A DNA stretch of 40,787 nucleotides. Source: Chloroflexota bacterium. Its GTDB lineage: Bacteria; Chloroflexota; Anaerolineae; Anaerolineales; Anaerolineaceae. The stretch is taken from the NCBI GenBank assembly GCA_009773005.1, contig WOUT01000021.1:1-40787 (forward strand). The letters are read 5' to 3'. The notes beneath the pieces were generated by a model. That model was not told where the DNA came from, ran no database searches, and saw only the letters and a program-made list of their open reading frames with translations. The translations under genes and the position numbers were made by a program. Positions 8,530 through 18,412 of the stretch are shown piece after piece. Position 1 is the stretch's first letter. Every line of letters begins with the position of its first letter.

Positions 8530-10035
8530 CTAATTTGGTCGGTGGAATACCGGTCCTAAACCCTTAAGCCGGACACCCTCTCGTAATTGTGTATAAGGAA
8601 TCTTACTGGGGTCTTCAATGATGGCGCTTGGCGCTTCTACATTGATTATTCCTCCGGCAATTGGTCCAAAGTCTGCCCTGTAGTGGTTTGCACTTTTAAG
8701 CGCCAGAATACTCATACTTGCGGGTTCAATACCCACTACCCGAAATTGGGATTGATCAAGCGCTTGCATGCGTACCGAAGAAACAACCAAATGAATATCA
8801 TCCACCACAAGGTGCGCCATTTTACCTAGATCGAGTTGCCGACCCTTTACCATGGGACCAGTACCAATAAAGGTACCCTCATGTAGCGCTTCCACCTTGA
8901 AGCGGCTTGTGAATGGATGATGCCCCGGAAGGGAATGGCCACCGACGCTGAGTTCTACCTCAGTTCCCTTACCAGACTGATGAGCCTTCAAGGCGGCATC
9001 CGGATCGAATAGCAGGCCAATGGCTGTATTCCTTGCGCGCTGGCGGGCTAATTCATACAACAACCAGGTGGAATCCGAAGGGCTGCCACCCCCTGCGTTA
9101 TCTTGAATATCCGCCATGAGGACTGGACCTGAAGCATGAGTTGCCAGATGGATAGCCTTTTTTACAGCTTGCTCACAGGGGTAAAGATCGGTAGAGAACT
9201 GGGATTCGCGAGACAAAATAAATTCTAGCAACCAGTCAACAGTGCCCTGGGCTAATAGGGATGTTTCGGCGTATGCGAAGATGGATGGACCGGTATGAGG
9301 TTGGTCACAAGGGGGAAAGCCTTCCATCATTGTGACGGATAACACACCAGGAACCCGTTCCAATTCCTCCAGGAAATTGTATATACCTTGGGCTGGTTCT
9401 CGTGTGGTGGCTTGTGTGGTGCTGGGCATGAGGAAGGGAACCTGGCGGAAGGAGCCAAATATTTGACCTCCTTTAATAAGATAAGCCAGCATATCGGCGC
9501 AACGTTCACCATTTTCAAACCCATCCACGTGTGGATACGTGCGGTATCCGATCAAGGCTGTAGCTTGAGTAAAACATTCTGGAGCTATATTTCCGTGCAG
9601 GTCAAGCGAGACAACAATAGGTATCTCACCGACAACTTGACGAACCTGCCTTAAGATTTCAATTTCGCCATCCTGAAGATTACCGTAAACCATCGCCCCA
9701 TGTAAATCCAGGAACAAACCGTCATATGGCATGTTCGCTTTTAAGGAGTCAATCAACAACCCCAATAAATGATCAAATACATCCTTCGCGATTGGCGCAG
9801 ATGGTTCAGCTCCACACCAGATTAGAGGGACAACCTGGAAGTTATGAGCTGGCGCAGCTGAAAGAAACCCACTGGCTGCGATGTTAAAGCGCCCGTCACC
9901 AAACCTTAGAATCTCTTCGCTGCTGCGAAGTCCTGGGTAGAATCCATCTGGTTTTAAAAAGTTATCTAAAACAGCTGGAGTCTTGGCAAATGTATTCGTC
10001 TCGTGGATCAAACCACCTAGACCAACTCTAAACAT
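8530..10035 (-). CDS. M81-family metallo-hydrolase (MlrC/microcystinase C-like)
   Basis: 501 aa. The N-terminal HETNTF at 11-16, DLHGAM and SLDLHGN in the metal-binding domain, TYPHVD, and DNAGGGSPSD in the C-terminal half are hallmarks of the M81/MlrC family. MlrC cleaves a peptide bond of linearised microcystin, but most homologs sit in unrelated amide-degrading loci and their substrates are unknown. There is no signal peptide, so it is cytoplasmic. GGAGAGA precedes the ATG. It is the last gene of the long minus-strand group. In this setting it may hydrolyse a small amide or ureido intermediate (inference). Confidence 0.85.
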   Translation of the reverse strand: MFRVGLGGLIHETNTFAKTPAVLDNFLKPDGFYPGLRSSEEILRFGDGRFNIAASGFLSAAPAHNFQVVPLIWCGAEPSAPIAKDVFDHLLGLLIDSLKANMPYDGLFLDLHGAMVYGNLQDGEIEILRQVRQVVGEIPIVVSLDLHGNIAPECFTQATALIGYRTYPHVDGFENGERCADMLAYLIKGGQIFGSFRQVPFLMPSTTQATTREPAQGIYNFLEELERVPGVLSVTMMEGFPPCDQPHTGPSIFAYAETSLLAQGTVDWLLEFILSRESQFSTDLYPCEQAVKKAIHLATHASGPVLMADIQDNAGGGSPSDSTWLLYELARQRARNTAIGLLFDPDAALKAHQSGKGTEVELSVGGHSLPGHHPFTSRFKVEALHEGTFIGTGPMVKGRQLDLGKMAHLVVDDIHLVVSSVRMQALDQSQFRVVGIEPASMSILALKSANHYRADFGPIAGGIINVEAPSAIIEDPSKIPYTQLREGVRLKGLGPVFHRPN

Positions 10036-10118
10036 ATTCTCTCTCCAAGGATTGATTTCAATTGTTCTCAGAATTACCTATATCTGTTTCGCGGATTCTT
10101 TTTGAGAATGAACGACTC

Positions 10119-12458
10119 TTAAGATACCAGGTTGTCCAATTGATTTTTTAAGGACTGCAACCGGTTTTGGCGCGAGGAGACAAAACGTCCGATACCTGCG
10201 AGCAGCCATTCTCCGGATAAGTGGGCTTCCTCTAGAACTTCATCAAGTGTTCCACCAGTACGCCACCTGTCATCCCAATCTGCCGAAAGGGCATACTCTT
10301 CTGCCCAGGGATTGTACATCCAGTCGTGCATCAACCAACGCGCCTGTGTGGTGATGACGGTGGAGTCCAATTTGTCAGCTGGAGTGAGCACCTGATCTTG
10401 AACGCTTTTTGGTTGCCTTGCGAACAATTGGGGACTGGTAGCGCATACAACTTTGACGTTCCAGTGACGTTTTTCAAATTCTGGCAGCAGTTTAATAATA
10501 TTAGATACAGCGCTGGTGCCTTGCACTATCAACGCCCCATTTCTCGGAAGGCCAGGAATATAGTCTCGTAGGATATACGCACCTTGTGCCGCGGCGAAAT
10601 GGGATGGAATTCCCAGTTTTTGTCGGTCAGGCACCTCGATAGGCGGGCGGGTTAGATGGAGAGCGATAATTGGAACATCAAGTCCCAGGGCCGCACCTAA
10701 CAGAACGGGGACCTCATTGTATTCCCAAGGATGTAAATTGATGATGCTGCCACGCGGAAATAATTGGGTAACTCCCGGAGCGAAAATTCCGAAATGAGTC
10801 CGACTGTCATCCGCAGTCTCCGGGCCTGAATGACCGGCTATCCATAAGATTTTACCTAACTTCCACTGACAATCCTGCGCCATTTGACTGAACAAACGAA
10901 ACATTCCGTACTTGAGATAGGAGAATGAACCATAAGTTGAACAAGCTCCCCAAAAACCATCAAATTGATGCTCGGGATCAAGAGAGAAGTTAACCGAAGC
11001 TATACCTGCCATGATACCCGAGTTGGCAAACTCAGTAATCTCCTGCGGCAGAAGCACGCCATTTGCGTCTCCGCAACGCTGGAACCAGCCATAACCGGGA
11101 AAATCACCATATTGGGCTGCGAATCCTGCAATGTTGGTGGAACCAGCGAGGTCAGCTGAACAAGCCAAAAAAACCGGGCGCCCATACTTTTTTGCGCTGA
11201 ATGCGTTGATCCAGCTTCCCCAACGAGCCAGACCAGCACGGTTGGCGACCATTTTACCCGGGGCTTCATACAAATCTGGCGGGTAGTTTTCATAATCAAA
11301 GAGATGTTTATCCTCAAAAGGATTGCCACTACCCCCCAATTGAAATTCATCGATTTTATTTGGGACACCATCGCCCAATTGAACAAGGGTATTGGCCAGG
11401 TAATCCACCATGTTTTGATCGTTCTGTAGCACCTCAATAACTCTAAACAGGTTTGACCGAAACTCATTTTGCAATTCAACGGGATCATGAGGCGCCTCTC
11501 CCCCAAAATTTGAAAATTGAACCCCGTATTTTTCAGCAAATTCGCGTTTGGTCTCCCAAAACAGGTCGCTATTAATAGCGTGAGGGATGCCATGAGATTC
11601 TGAATCGTATTTAAGATACCCGCGACCTTTTCGCGTTTTTAACCAGGTAGCTGCTGGAGTATGCTCTGGAGATTCATCCTGTACCATTGATAATATCGCG
11701 CGGGATACTTCAGACCAATCGCTACCCTCAGCGGTTCCAAAGACGCGCCAATGGTGGGAACCGAACCACTCCTGCGGAGTACCGGGCACGACATCACTCA
11801 CGCAATGCTTATCGATACCAAAATCATTCCAATCAATTAACATGAACAAGTTGTCCAACCCTAACCCCCAGGCGGAATTCATGGTCTCGTGGACAGATCC
11901 AGGTGTAAGCCCAGCTTCTCCATCCATTACAAAAACGTGCACTTTGCCCGCACCCGCCCGTTTGAGAGCCACTGCTTCACCAGCTGCCGCCGGTGTGCCA
12001 TGACCAGATGGACCGGTGTTGAATTTGAAGAATAGCGTTTTTCCTTCCATCTCAGCATGCCCGGAGAGGCCTTTATGCAGGCGAAACCTGAGTAGATCTT
12101 CCCAAACCAGGGCACGTTTTTCAGCATTGGGCACAAGAAATTTCTCATCGCCAGTCTGCTGATATTTGATCCTCAGCGCTTCATTTAATATTGCCAGTGT
12201 GCAGTAGACTAATGGAACTGTGTGACCGGCTGCCAGGACAAACCGGTCGGAAAACCTTTTCTCAGGATGGCGGATATCCCACCGCATTGCCCCGCTAAGC
12301 ATTAAGGTAATCAGCCCATGTACTTTTGAGCGTGAACCACCGGGGTGCCCACTTTGGCGATAGTTGAAAATAATGTCCAGTAATTGGTCAACCATGTCTT
12401 TGGTCTTTTCCCAATACTTAAAGTTGGGCTGGAGTGATTCAAGAGATAGATTTTCCAT
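10119..12458 (-). CDS. transketolase-like thiamine-diphosphate enzyme
   Basis: 779 aa, about 100 longer than ordinary transketolases. Three ThDP-domain signatures are present: SGHPGGS near residue 37, SDRFVLAAGHTVP near 90, and a cofactor motif MDGEAGLTPGS ... IDWNDFGID near 190-230. Central and C-terminal domains follow (LAGSTNIAGF, IAGHSGPETADDSRTHFG). Such enzymes transfer two-carbon ketol units in the cytoplasm. It sits between an SDR and the M81 gene, and it links with RpiB-like and transaldolase-like genes in the window as pentose-phosphate chemistry. It may act on an unusual aldehyde rather than in central metabolism. It could also be related to the E1 of 2-oxoacid dehydrogenases, but no lipoyl partner is present. 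Confidence 0.8.
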   Translation of the reverse strand: MENLSLESLQPNFKYWEKTKDMVDQLLDIIFNYRQSGHPGGSRSKVHGLITLMLSGAMRWDIRHPEKRFSDRFVLAAGHTVPLVYCTLAILNEALRIKYQQTGDEKFLVPNAEKRALVWEDLLRFRLHKGLSGHAEMEGKTLFFKFNTGPSGHGTPAAAGEAVALKRAGAGKVHVFVMDGEAGLTPGSVHETMNSAWGLGLDNLFMLIDWNDFGIDKHCVSDVVPGTPQEWFGSHHWRVFGTAEGSDWSEVSRAILSMVQDESPEHTPAATWLKTRKGRGYLKYDSESHGIPHAINSDLFWETKREFAEKYGVQFSNFGGEAPHDPVELQNEFRSNLFRVIEVLQNDQNMVDYLANTLVQLGDGVPNKIDEFQLGGSGNPFEDKHLFDYENYPPDLYEAPGKMVANRAGLARWGSWINAFSAKKYGRPVFLACSADLAGSTNIAGFAAQYGDFPGYGWFQRCGDANGVLLPQEITEFANSGIMAGIASVNFSLDPEHQFDGFWGACSTYGSFSYLKYGMFRLFSQMAQDCQWKLGKILWIAGHSGPETADDSRTHFGIFAPGVTQLFPRGSIINLHPWEYNEVPVLLGAALGLDVPIIALHLTRPPIEVPDRQKLGIPSHFAAAQGAYILRDYIPGLPRNGALIVQGTSAVSNIIKLLPEFEKRHWNVKVVCATSPQLFARQPKSVQDQVLTPADKLDSTVITTQARWLMHDWMYNPWAEEYALSADWDDRWRTGGTLDEVLEEAHLSGEWLLAGIGRFVSSRQNRLQSLKNQLDNLVS

Positions 12459-12488
12459 CAGTTTTGGTACCTTCCTCTAAGGAATTGA

Positions 12489-13268
12489 TTAATCCAGGAC
12501 CAGATCGATTAACTTTACGTCATCACCACCATCAACTACTAAATATTGACCCGTAATGAAGTTTGCCTCATCACTCGCAAGGAACAAACCCGCATAGGCA
12601 AGATCAGAAGGGACTCCCTGTCTTGCGGTTTTTGGTTGTACCCGAAGCAGAGGAACCCTGTTGGGAGTGACGATAGGATCTTTGACTGGTTTATATTCAA
12701 ACAGACCTGGGCCCAGGCAATTCACTCGAATGCGGTCATCCAGATAATCGTTAGCCATATTTTTCGACATTTCGACCATCCCCGCCTTTGTATAGGCATA
12801 TAGCGGGTTTGCCATACGGCGAACATGTTCGGAAGCGGTCACATTGATGATGCACCCCCCATTCCCTTGTTTAAGGAATTGTTGTATGGCAGCTTTGCAC
12901 GAATTGAATACAGCCGTGAGATTGCTGGAAACGATTTTTTCATAGGCATCCGTTGACATTTCGTGTAACTTTTTATCAAGCTCCACCCAACCGCCCCCAA
13001 TGTTGTTGTATAGAACATCCAGACGACCAAATTTTTGCACGGCTGTTTGTACCATGCCCTCAGCATCTGAAGGTTCCGTTGCGCTTCCTACATATGTAAC
13101 GACATCTCCACCTTGGGATCGGATCATTTCAGCTGTTTCTTCCAGGACTGCCTGCCTGCGGGCAACAATCACCACTTTTGCTCCTTCTTGAGCAAAAAGA
13201 AGTGGTGCACTTCGTCCGAGGTGTTCGCCAGCACCAACTACCAATACGACTTTTCCTTGTAAACGCAT
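12489..13268 (-). CDS. short-chain dehydrogenase/reductase (SDR)
   Basis: 259 aa, classical SDR. The cofactor loop GAGEHLGRS is at 12-20, NNIGG corresponds to the NNAG motif, and the catalytic Ser is in INVTASEH with YAYTK supplying Tyr and Lys. The final GQYLVVDGGDD is typical. It oxidises or reduces an alcohol or ketone with NAD(P). AAGGAG lies 7 nt before the ATG, at the very end of the upstream molybdenum hydroxylase gene, with one base between the genes. The two are thus tightly coupled. The substrate is unknown. Confidence 0.85.
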   Translation of the reverse strand: MRLQGKVVLVVGAGEHLGRSAPLLFAQEGAKVVIVARRQAVLEETAEMIRSQGGDVVTYVGSATEPSDAEGMVQTAVQKFGRLDVLYNNIGGGWVELDKKLHEMSTDAYEKIVSSNLTAVFNSCKAAIQQFLKQGNGGCIINVTASEHVRRMANPLYAYTKAGMVEMSKNMANDYLDDRIRVNCLGPGLFEYKPVKDPIVTPNRVPLLRVQPKTARQGVPSDLAYAGLFLASDEANFITGQYLVVDGGDDVKLIDLVLD

Positions 13269-13269
13269 G

Positions 13270-16056
13270 TCAATTCTCCTTATTTTTACTTAATTCCGCT
13301 AATATTTTTGTAGGGGTCATTGGTAAACTATTGACCCATACTCCGATAGCATCGTGAATCGCATTCGATACTGCCGGGGCGGTGGGTGTGATCGCTAATT
13401 CGCCCATACCTTTGGCACCGAGCGGTCCTTTGGGATGATAATTTTCAACTGGTATTGCGATGATCTCCGGAACCTCTTTAAAACGCAGGAGTCCCAGGTC
13501 CTTTAAGTGAGTGGTTTGAGGTACTCCATCCTTTACGACGAATTCCTCACTGAGTGCGTACCCTAATCCTTGAATCGCTGCACCTTCCAATTGACCTATG
13601 ACATTTCGCTTGATGATCGTTGATCCCACATCGTGCGCGGCTATTATTTTTAGAACCCGAACCTTACCCGTATTGGGATTTACGGCGACCATTGCAGCCT
13701 GCACCCCAAAATCATAGGCAAAATGCATTGGAGCGCTTGGGATCTTAGTCGGGAAAGGATCGCTATGTGCTTCAGGAGGTTTTGTCAGAGGAGCATCATA
13801 AATATATTTGGAGCTAAAATCCTGCCCGGCATTGGCTAATTCTTTGAGAGAGATAACCCTTTTGCCAGTTTTTTTATTTACAAACACTCCCTCTCGAATC
13901 TCCAGATCTTGTTTCGGAACTAAAAATTCAGTAGAAACAGCCTCCCAAATCATTTCGCGTAGCTGCTGGCTGGCATGCAAAACAGCGTTACCGGATAAGA
14001 AAGTAGCACGTGAGGCTGTTGTCATACCCCCCGCTGGATCAACCTTGGTGTCTCCATTGTGAACACGAATATACCGTGGAGCAACTCCAAATACTCTGCC
14101 AGCAATGGTGGCAACCAACGGGTTAACACCTTGTCCCATGTCGGTCGCGCCGTGTCGAACAAGGATTGTCCCTTCTTTTTCGAGGCTGACGAAAGCCCCA
14201 GATTGGTCGGGAATGTTGGAGCCCAAGCCGACATTTTTATAAGCTGCCGCAATCCCTAACCCGAATTTTTCATCCGGCAGGATTTCCGGGCGGGATGTGA
14301 GTTGTAGTTCCTGTTTAAGGGCATCTAAACACGCGATTAAGCCCGCGCCAATATCTGTAGTAAGGATATCCCCTGTTATGGTCGCTTTTCCCAGATCCAA
14401 GGCATTTTTGTATCGAACATCGAATGAGTCTAAATGTAGCTTTTCGATCATCTTTTGAAGATGCGTTTCAGCCGCAAAGGCAACTTGAGGGCTTCCATAA
14501 CCTCGGAACGCACCACAAGGGGGGTTATTTGTGTGAACCGCATAAGCATTAACACGTACATTTGGAACAACATAGGGTCCGCAAGCAAAAGCAGACATGC
14601 GGAAGACCACCGCCTCACCGGATGAGGCATAAGCGCCAGTATCGGCATAGATCGTAATATCGGCAGCAACGATGGTGCCGTCTTTTTTTGCACCCATTTT
14701 GTAATGCAATTGGGCGGAGTGCCTTTTATAACTGGTCCAAATCGATTCCTGGCGGCTCCAGTGAACTTTTACCGGACGTCCAGTCAGGTAGGCGGCTAAG
14801 GCTGCATGAATTTGAGTAGAAATATCTTCTTTCCCGCCAAAGCCCCCGCCCATAAAAACATGATGTATGTGTACCTTTTCCTCTGGCAACCCCATGACCT
14901 GGGCGATTTGGTGGCAGTCATCTGTTGGACCCTGGCTGCCGGCATAGATTGTCACTCCCCCATTTTCAAGTACTCCGATACCGGTTTCCACCTCCATATA
15001 AGCATGTTCGACGAACGGGACTTTGTAATCATCCTCCAGGATGAGGTCAGCATCGGCAAAACCAGCTGCGATATCCCCTTTACTTGTGTTAAAGTGGATC
15101 AAAATATTCGGAGAATCCGGGAATTTGTCCCGAAGGCGGGGGTGTAAGGCCGAAGCTCCGGGAGCCAAAGCTTGCTCGATCGATCCAAGCACGGGTAGTG
15201 GCTCCAGTTCAACCTCGATTTTTTCAAGTGCAGCATTAACCTGTTCTTGAGTTTCACCAACCACGAGCGCAAGCGGATCCCCCACATAGAGGATATCGTG
15301 AGATTCATCGCAAAAGACTGGTTGGTCTTGTTGGATGATTCCGTACGTTTTTGCTGCGGGGATATCTTTGCTGCTCAGCACGCGGACAATACCTGGCATA
15401 GTCTCTGCCCGGGATGTGTCCAATCGTTTAACATGTGCGTGCGGAATATTGGCGCGAAAGGCGGCGGCATAAAGCATCCCGGGGAAGGACAGGTCGTCAG
15501 TGTACTTCAACTGGCCGGTAAGTTTTTCCAATAGCATGTATTCGTCTGCAGAGTCTTCGTCTGTCCAGGTAGACTGTTCGTCACCACGTATGATAGCCGC
15601 TGCGCGTTGGATCGAATGGTCAATGCGATTGGTCCCGACACAACGGCAAAGCACGCCATTGATTGCCTGTTGAATTTCCTCGGTGGATGGGTTACTGTTT
15701 TGATCCAACAGGGCCTTTGCAGACATTACTGCACTTGGGGCACAGAAACCACACTGAAAAATCCCATCCTGGATAACAGTTTGCACCAATGGATGAGGTT
15801 GCTTCAAAGCCATGCTCTCTATGGTTTCAATTACAGCACCGTCCAATTTGGATAATTTAGTTGTACAGGCATTTCTAGCCTTGCCGTTAATGATAACTTT
15901 GCACAGCCCGCAAGTACCCTCGTTATCACAACCTTGTTTTGTACCGGTCAACCCCAATTTTTCACGAAGGTAGCGCAGCAATGTCCATTCAATTAGCTTG
16001 GGCTCAACTGAATATTCACTGCCATTGATCTTCATATGTAGTTGTTGATCTATCAC
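13270..16056 (-). CDS. single-chain molybdenum hydroxylase (xanthine dehydrogenase/aldehyde oxidoreductase family)
   Basis: 928 aa. The N-terminal plant-ferredoxin [2Fe-2S] domain has C43, C49, C52 and C64. The second helical [2Fe-2S] domain has C102, C105, C137 and C139 (QCGFC and CRCVG). Both clusters are therefore complete. The molybdopterin domains follow, with GGGFGGKED, AFRGYGSPQ, GATDMGQG and the active-site glutamate in GAKGMGE near the C-terminus. Fusion without an FAD domain resembles Mop-type aldehyde oxidoreductase and XdhD-like enzymes, so electrons probably leave to a ferredoxin-like carrier. The start is GTG at 16056 with GGAGG at 4 nt; an internal ATG has no ribosome site. It likely hydroxylates an N-heterocycle or aldehyde. 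No XdhC or MobA-type maturation gene is in the window. Confidence 0.9.
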   Translation of the reverse strand: MIDQQLHMKINGSEYSVEPKLIEWTLLRYLREKLGLTGTKQGCDNEGTCGLCKVIINGKARNACTTKLSKLDGAVIETIESMALKQPHPLVQTVIQDGIFQCGFCAPSAVMSAKALLDQNSNPSTEEIQQAINGVLCRCVGTNRIDHSIQRAAAIIRGDEQSTWTDEDSADEYMLLEKLTGQLKYTDDLSFPGMLYAAAFRANIPHAHVKRLDTSRAETMPGIVRVLSSKDIPAAKTYGIIQQDQPVFCDESHDILYVGDPLALVVGETQEQVNAALEKIEVELEPLPVLGSIEQALAPGASALHPRLRDKFPDSPNILIHFNTSKGDIAAGFADADLILEDDYKVPFVEHAYMEVETGIGVLENGGVTIYAGSQGPTDDCHQIAQVMGLPEEKVHIHHVFMGGGFGGKEDISTQIHAALAAYLTGRPVKVHWSRQESIWTSYKRHSAQLHYKMGAKKDGTIVAADITIYADTGAYASSGEAVVFRMSAFACGPYVVPNVRVNAYAVHTNNPPCGAFRGYGSPQVAFAAETHLQKMIEKLHLDSFDVRYKNALDLGKATITGDILTTDIGAGLIACLDALKQELQLTSRPEILPDEKFGLGIAAAYKNVGLGSNIPDQSGAFVSLEKEGTILVRHGATDMGQGVNPLVATIAGRVFGVAPRYIRVHNGDTKVDPAGGMTTASRATFLSGNAVLHASQQLREMIWEAVSTEFLVPKQDLEIREGVFVNKKTGKRVISLKELANAGQDFSSKYIYDAPLTKPPEAHSDPFPTKIPSAPMHFAYDFGVQAAMVAVNPNTGKVRVLKIIAAHDVGSTIIKRNVIGQLEGAAIQGLGYALSEEFVVKDGVPQTTHLKDLGLLRFKEVPEIIAIPVENYHPKGPLGAKGMGELAITPTAPAVSNAIHDAIGVWVNSLPMTPTKILAELSKNKEN

Positions 16057-16087
16057 ACTACCTCCGATGAATTGTATGCTAAATAGG

Positions 16088-17512
16088 TCAGATCAATTTC
16101 TTGGCTATTGACCGCCAGGCCGGACCAGATTCAGGCCATGGTGCCGCCAATAGATCCCTCGTCTCCTGCCCAGCTCGAAGAACCAGATCCTCTCGATTCG
16201 CGATCGCATCTGCCATTACTTTGTTTTCATCCATTGAGAGGACTTTGCGGTTTTCCATAATTACCTGACCCTCAATAATCGTATGAAGAACATCGCTGCC
16301 ACGAGCGCTGTAGATTAATTTTGGTAACCAGCGACCGCCAGGCAAGAGATGTGGGGCATTAAATTCAACAACGATCACATCCGCTTTTTTTCCAGTTTCA
16401 AGGGACCCGACTTCTTCGTCAAGGCCGAGAACTTTGGCACCCTGGATGGTTAACATTTCCATGATTTGTTCTGCTGTAACTGATTCAGCGTCCAACTTGG
16501 TGGCCTTTTGTAATATTCCGGCTGTCCGGCCAACTTCCAACATATCGTATGTATAGCTGGCTGCTCCATCCGTACCTAAACCAACGGTAATGCCACGGCT
16601 TAACATCTGGCTGATAGGAGCAATTCCATAACCAAGGTATGAATTGGCGATGGGACAGTGGACGACTTTTGTGCCAGTTTTAGCAATGATGTCAATTTCA
16701 CGATCTGACACCCATACTGCATGGAACATAACTCCGTGTGGTCCAGTGAGACCAAGGGTCTGGAAGTGTTCCAGGTCACGCTCAGCAAAGCGGCGCATGG
16801 TATACGAATTAATCTCGATCCAACCGGCAACATGGGTACTGACGTTTATGTTCAACTCTTTTGCCAACTGAACCGTCTTGATCATCAGGCTCTCACTGAT
16901 ATCTTCAGTGGAACCAGGACCAAGAGCAACAGTTGTTCTTTTTGTGCCATGCCACTTCTTGAAGAATCGTACGGCTTCCTTAAGTAACAGGTCTTCAGAT
17001 TGAATCATGGTCATATATTCTGAATCGATACGCTCACCGGCAAAAGTTTGATCAAGCAACCCAAACACCATTTGAGAGCGCATTCCAGCCTGATCAAAAA
17101 CCTCAGTTACCCGGTTGATATTTTCCATATCCGTATGTAAATACCAATGGTCTGAAATGGTTGTAACGCCATTTTTGATCATTTCTAAGGCCGCAAGGGC
17201 AGCACCCGCCTGAGCGTTTTCTTGAGTAACTTTAGACACCACAGGAAAAAGGAAACGCCAGTTCCAGGGATCAAAATGCATGTCATAGCCGATGCCTTCG
17301 ATCAATGATTGGTACACATGCGAATGACCGTTGACAAATCCGGGACATACGACACAACCATTGGCTTGCAGGGTTTTCTTTGCATCCAATCTTAAGCCAA
17401 CTCCGATAGAGACGATCTTTCCCTTGTCAATAGCTACATCACAATTTTCGATTACCGTACGTTTCGCGTCCATTGTGATGACTGCACCGTTTTTAATAAG
17501 TAGATCAATCAT
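16088..17512 (-). CDS. amidohydrolase, deaminase type with altered HxxE motif
   Basis: 474 aa, full length. Metal ligands H63 and H65 (NGHSHVY), H227 (STHVAG), H264 (MFHAVWV) and D315 (LGTDGAASYT) are present. The glutamate normally three residues after the third histidine is replaced by G230; E233 is the nearest acid. This may shift function from deamination toward another hydrolysis, as seen among chlorohydrolase/TrzN relatives. AAAGGAG lies before the ATG. It is 31 bp upstream of the intact molybdenum hydroxylase gene and transcribed toward it, so the two probably act on the same ring compound. Substrate unknown. Confidence 0.85.
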   Translation of the reverse strand: MIDLLIKNGAVITMDAKRTVIENCDVAIDKGKIVSIGVGLRLDAKKTLQANGCVVCPGFVNGHSHVYQSLIEGIGYDMHFDPWNWRFLFPVVSKVTQENAQAGAALAALEMIKNGVTTISDHWYLHTDMENINRVTEVFDQAGMRSQMVFGLLDQTFAGERIDSEYMTMIQSEDLLLKEAVRFFKKWHGTKRTTVALGPGSTEDISESLMIKTVQLAKELNINVSTHVAGWIEINSYTMRRFAERDLEHFQTLGLTGPHGVMFHAVWVSDREIDIIAKTGTKVVHCPIANSYLGYGIAPISQMLSRGITVGLGTDGAASYTYDMLEVGRTAGILQKATKLDAESVTAEQIMEMLTIQGAKVLGLDEEVGSLETGKKADVIVVEFNAPHLLPGGRWLPKLIYSARGSDVLHTIIEGQVIMENRKVLSMDENKVMADAIANREDLVLRAGQETRDLLAAPWPESGPAWRSIAKKLI

Positions 17513-17593
17513 GATTTTTTCTCCTTTGTCAATTCTAAAATATAGTCAACAAACAGGTTTTTGATCTAAAAAACCATCCTCTTTATTGATTAA

Positions 17594-18412
17594 TTACCAC
17601 CACAAGTTGCTGGCTGTATTACCGAGCAACCACTGAACATCCTCTTTGGATCGCATGACGATCTGTTTGATGAAAGTCAACATGCTTTCGTAATCCCAAT
17701 GTTCCTGGATAAAAGGAAAGTCTGAACCCCATAAACATCGATTGACGCCGTAAGAATCAAGGATTGCCTGAATGAACGGCATGATATCTTCATAGGGAGG
17801 GGATTGTCGGGAGCAGTAATGTAACCCGGAGATCTTAATATATGTGTTTGGACCTTGAGCGAGTGAGAGTAATTGTTGAAAATTGATATCCGTAATGCCG
17901 AGAGCAGGGTTTAATCGGGCGAGGTGATCGACGACGACACGTACTTGCGGGAAGCGTTGGCACATTGATGCTAATAGGGGAACGTAATCCAGAGTGCATT
18001 GAATACAGATCGGCCGATTGAGCTCACGAGCAGTTTTCCAGAAAGTAAGGTGAGCAGGAGCTTGCTCCCACACAGATACGGGCTGAAGGTGCCAATTAAG
18101 CCGAAAGCCGTTCACACCACCCAATTTCACCAATCTTTTCATTTCAATATCATTCTGTTGGTTCATGGGGTCAACCAAACCGACCGTACGCAACTTGTCT
18201 GGTGCTGTTTTTGCGGCTTCAACAAGGTAACGATTATTCCAACCATAGGGTGTGGGTTGAACGAGTACTGCACCTTCTACGCCATAAACTTCCATAACAT
18301 CCAGCAAATTCTTAATTGGAGCTTCTGTTTCAGGTACATATCCACCAAGAGGCGACCAGGGATATTTTCCTGGTTGCTGAACCCACACATGCGTATGGGA
18401 ATCTATAATCAT
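17594..18412 (-). CDS. amidohydrolase 2 family (lactonase-type metal hydrolase)
   Basis: 272 aa. The N-terminal MIIDSHTHVW gives the HxH pair, VVVDHLAR near residue 160 gives the third histidine, and LWGSDFPF near 225 gives the aspartate. This is the layout of 2-pyrone-4,6-dicarboxylate lactonase and L-fuconolactonase relatives. Members hydrolyse lactones or decarboxylate small ring acids. It overlaps the upstream ketopantoate-reductase-like gene by 4 bp (ATGA type), so the two are coupled. A lactone or cyclic intermediate formed by that reductase or by the SDRs is a plausible substrate (inference). Confidence 0.85.
   Translation of the reverse strand: MIIDSHTHVWVQQPGKYPWSPLGGYVPETEAPIKNLLDVMEVYGVEGAVLVQPTPYGWNNRYLVEAAKTAPDKLRTVGLVDPMNQQNDIEMKRLVKLGGVNGFRLNWHLQPVSVWEQAPAHLTFWKTARELNRPICIQCTLDYVPLLASMCQRFPQVRVVVDHLARLNPALGITDINFQQLLSLAQGPNTYIKISGLHYCSRQSPPYEDIMPFIQAILDSYGVNRCLWGSDFPFIQEHWDYESMLTFIKQIVMRSKEDVQWLLGNTASNLWW

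Noticed and set aside
990-10077. CTCAGAATTAC occurs at 990-1000 and 10067-10077, both upstream of minus-strand genes.
   Set aside because: Many 11-mers repeat by chance in 40 kb, and the first copy overlaps a ribosome binding site, so a shared operator is not supported.
11000-11593. A 197-codon open frame on the minus strand within the transketolase-like gene.
   Set aside because: It is an out-of-frame shadow of a clearly recognisable enzyme.
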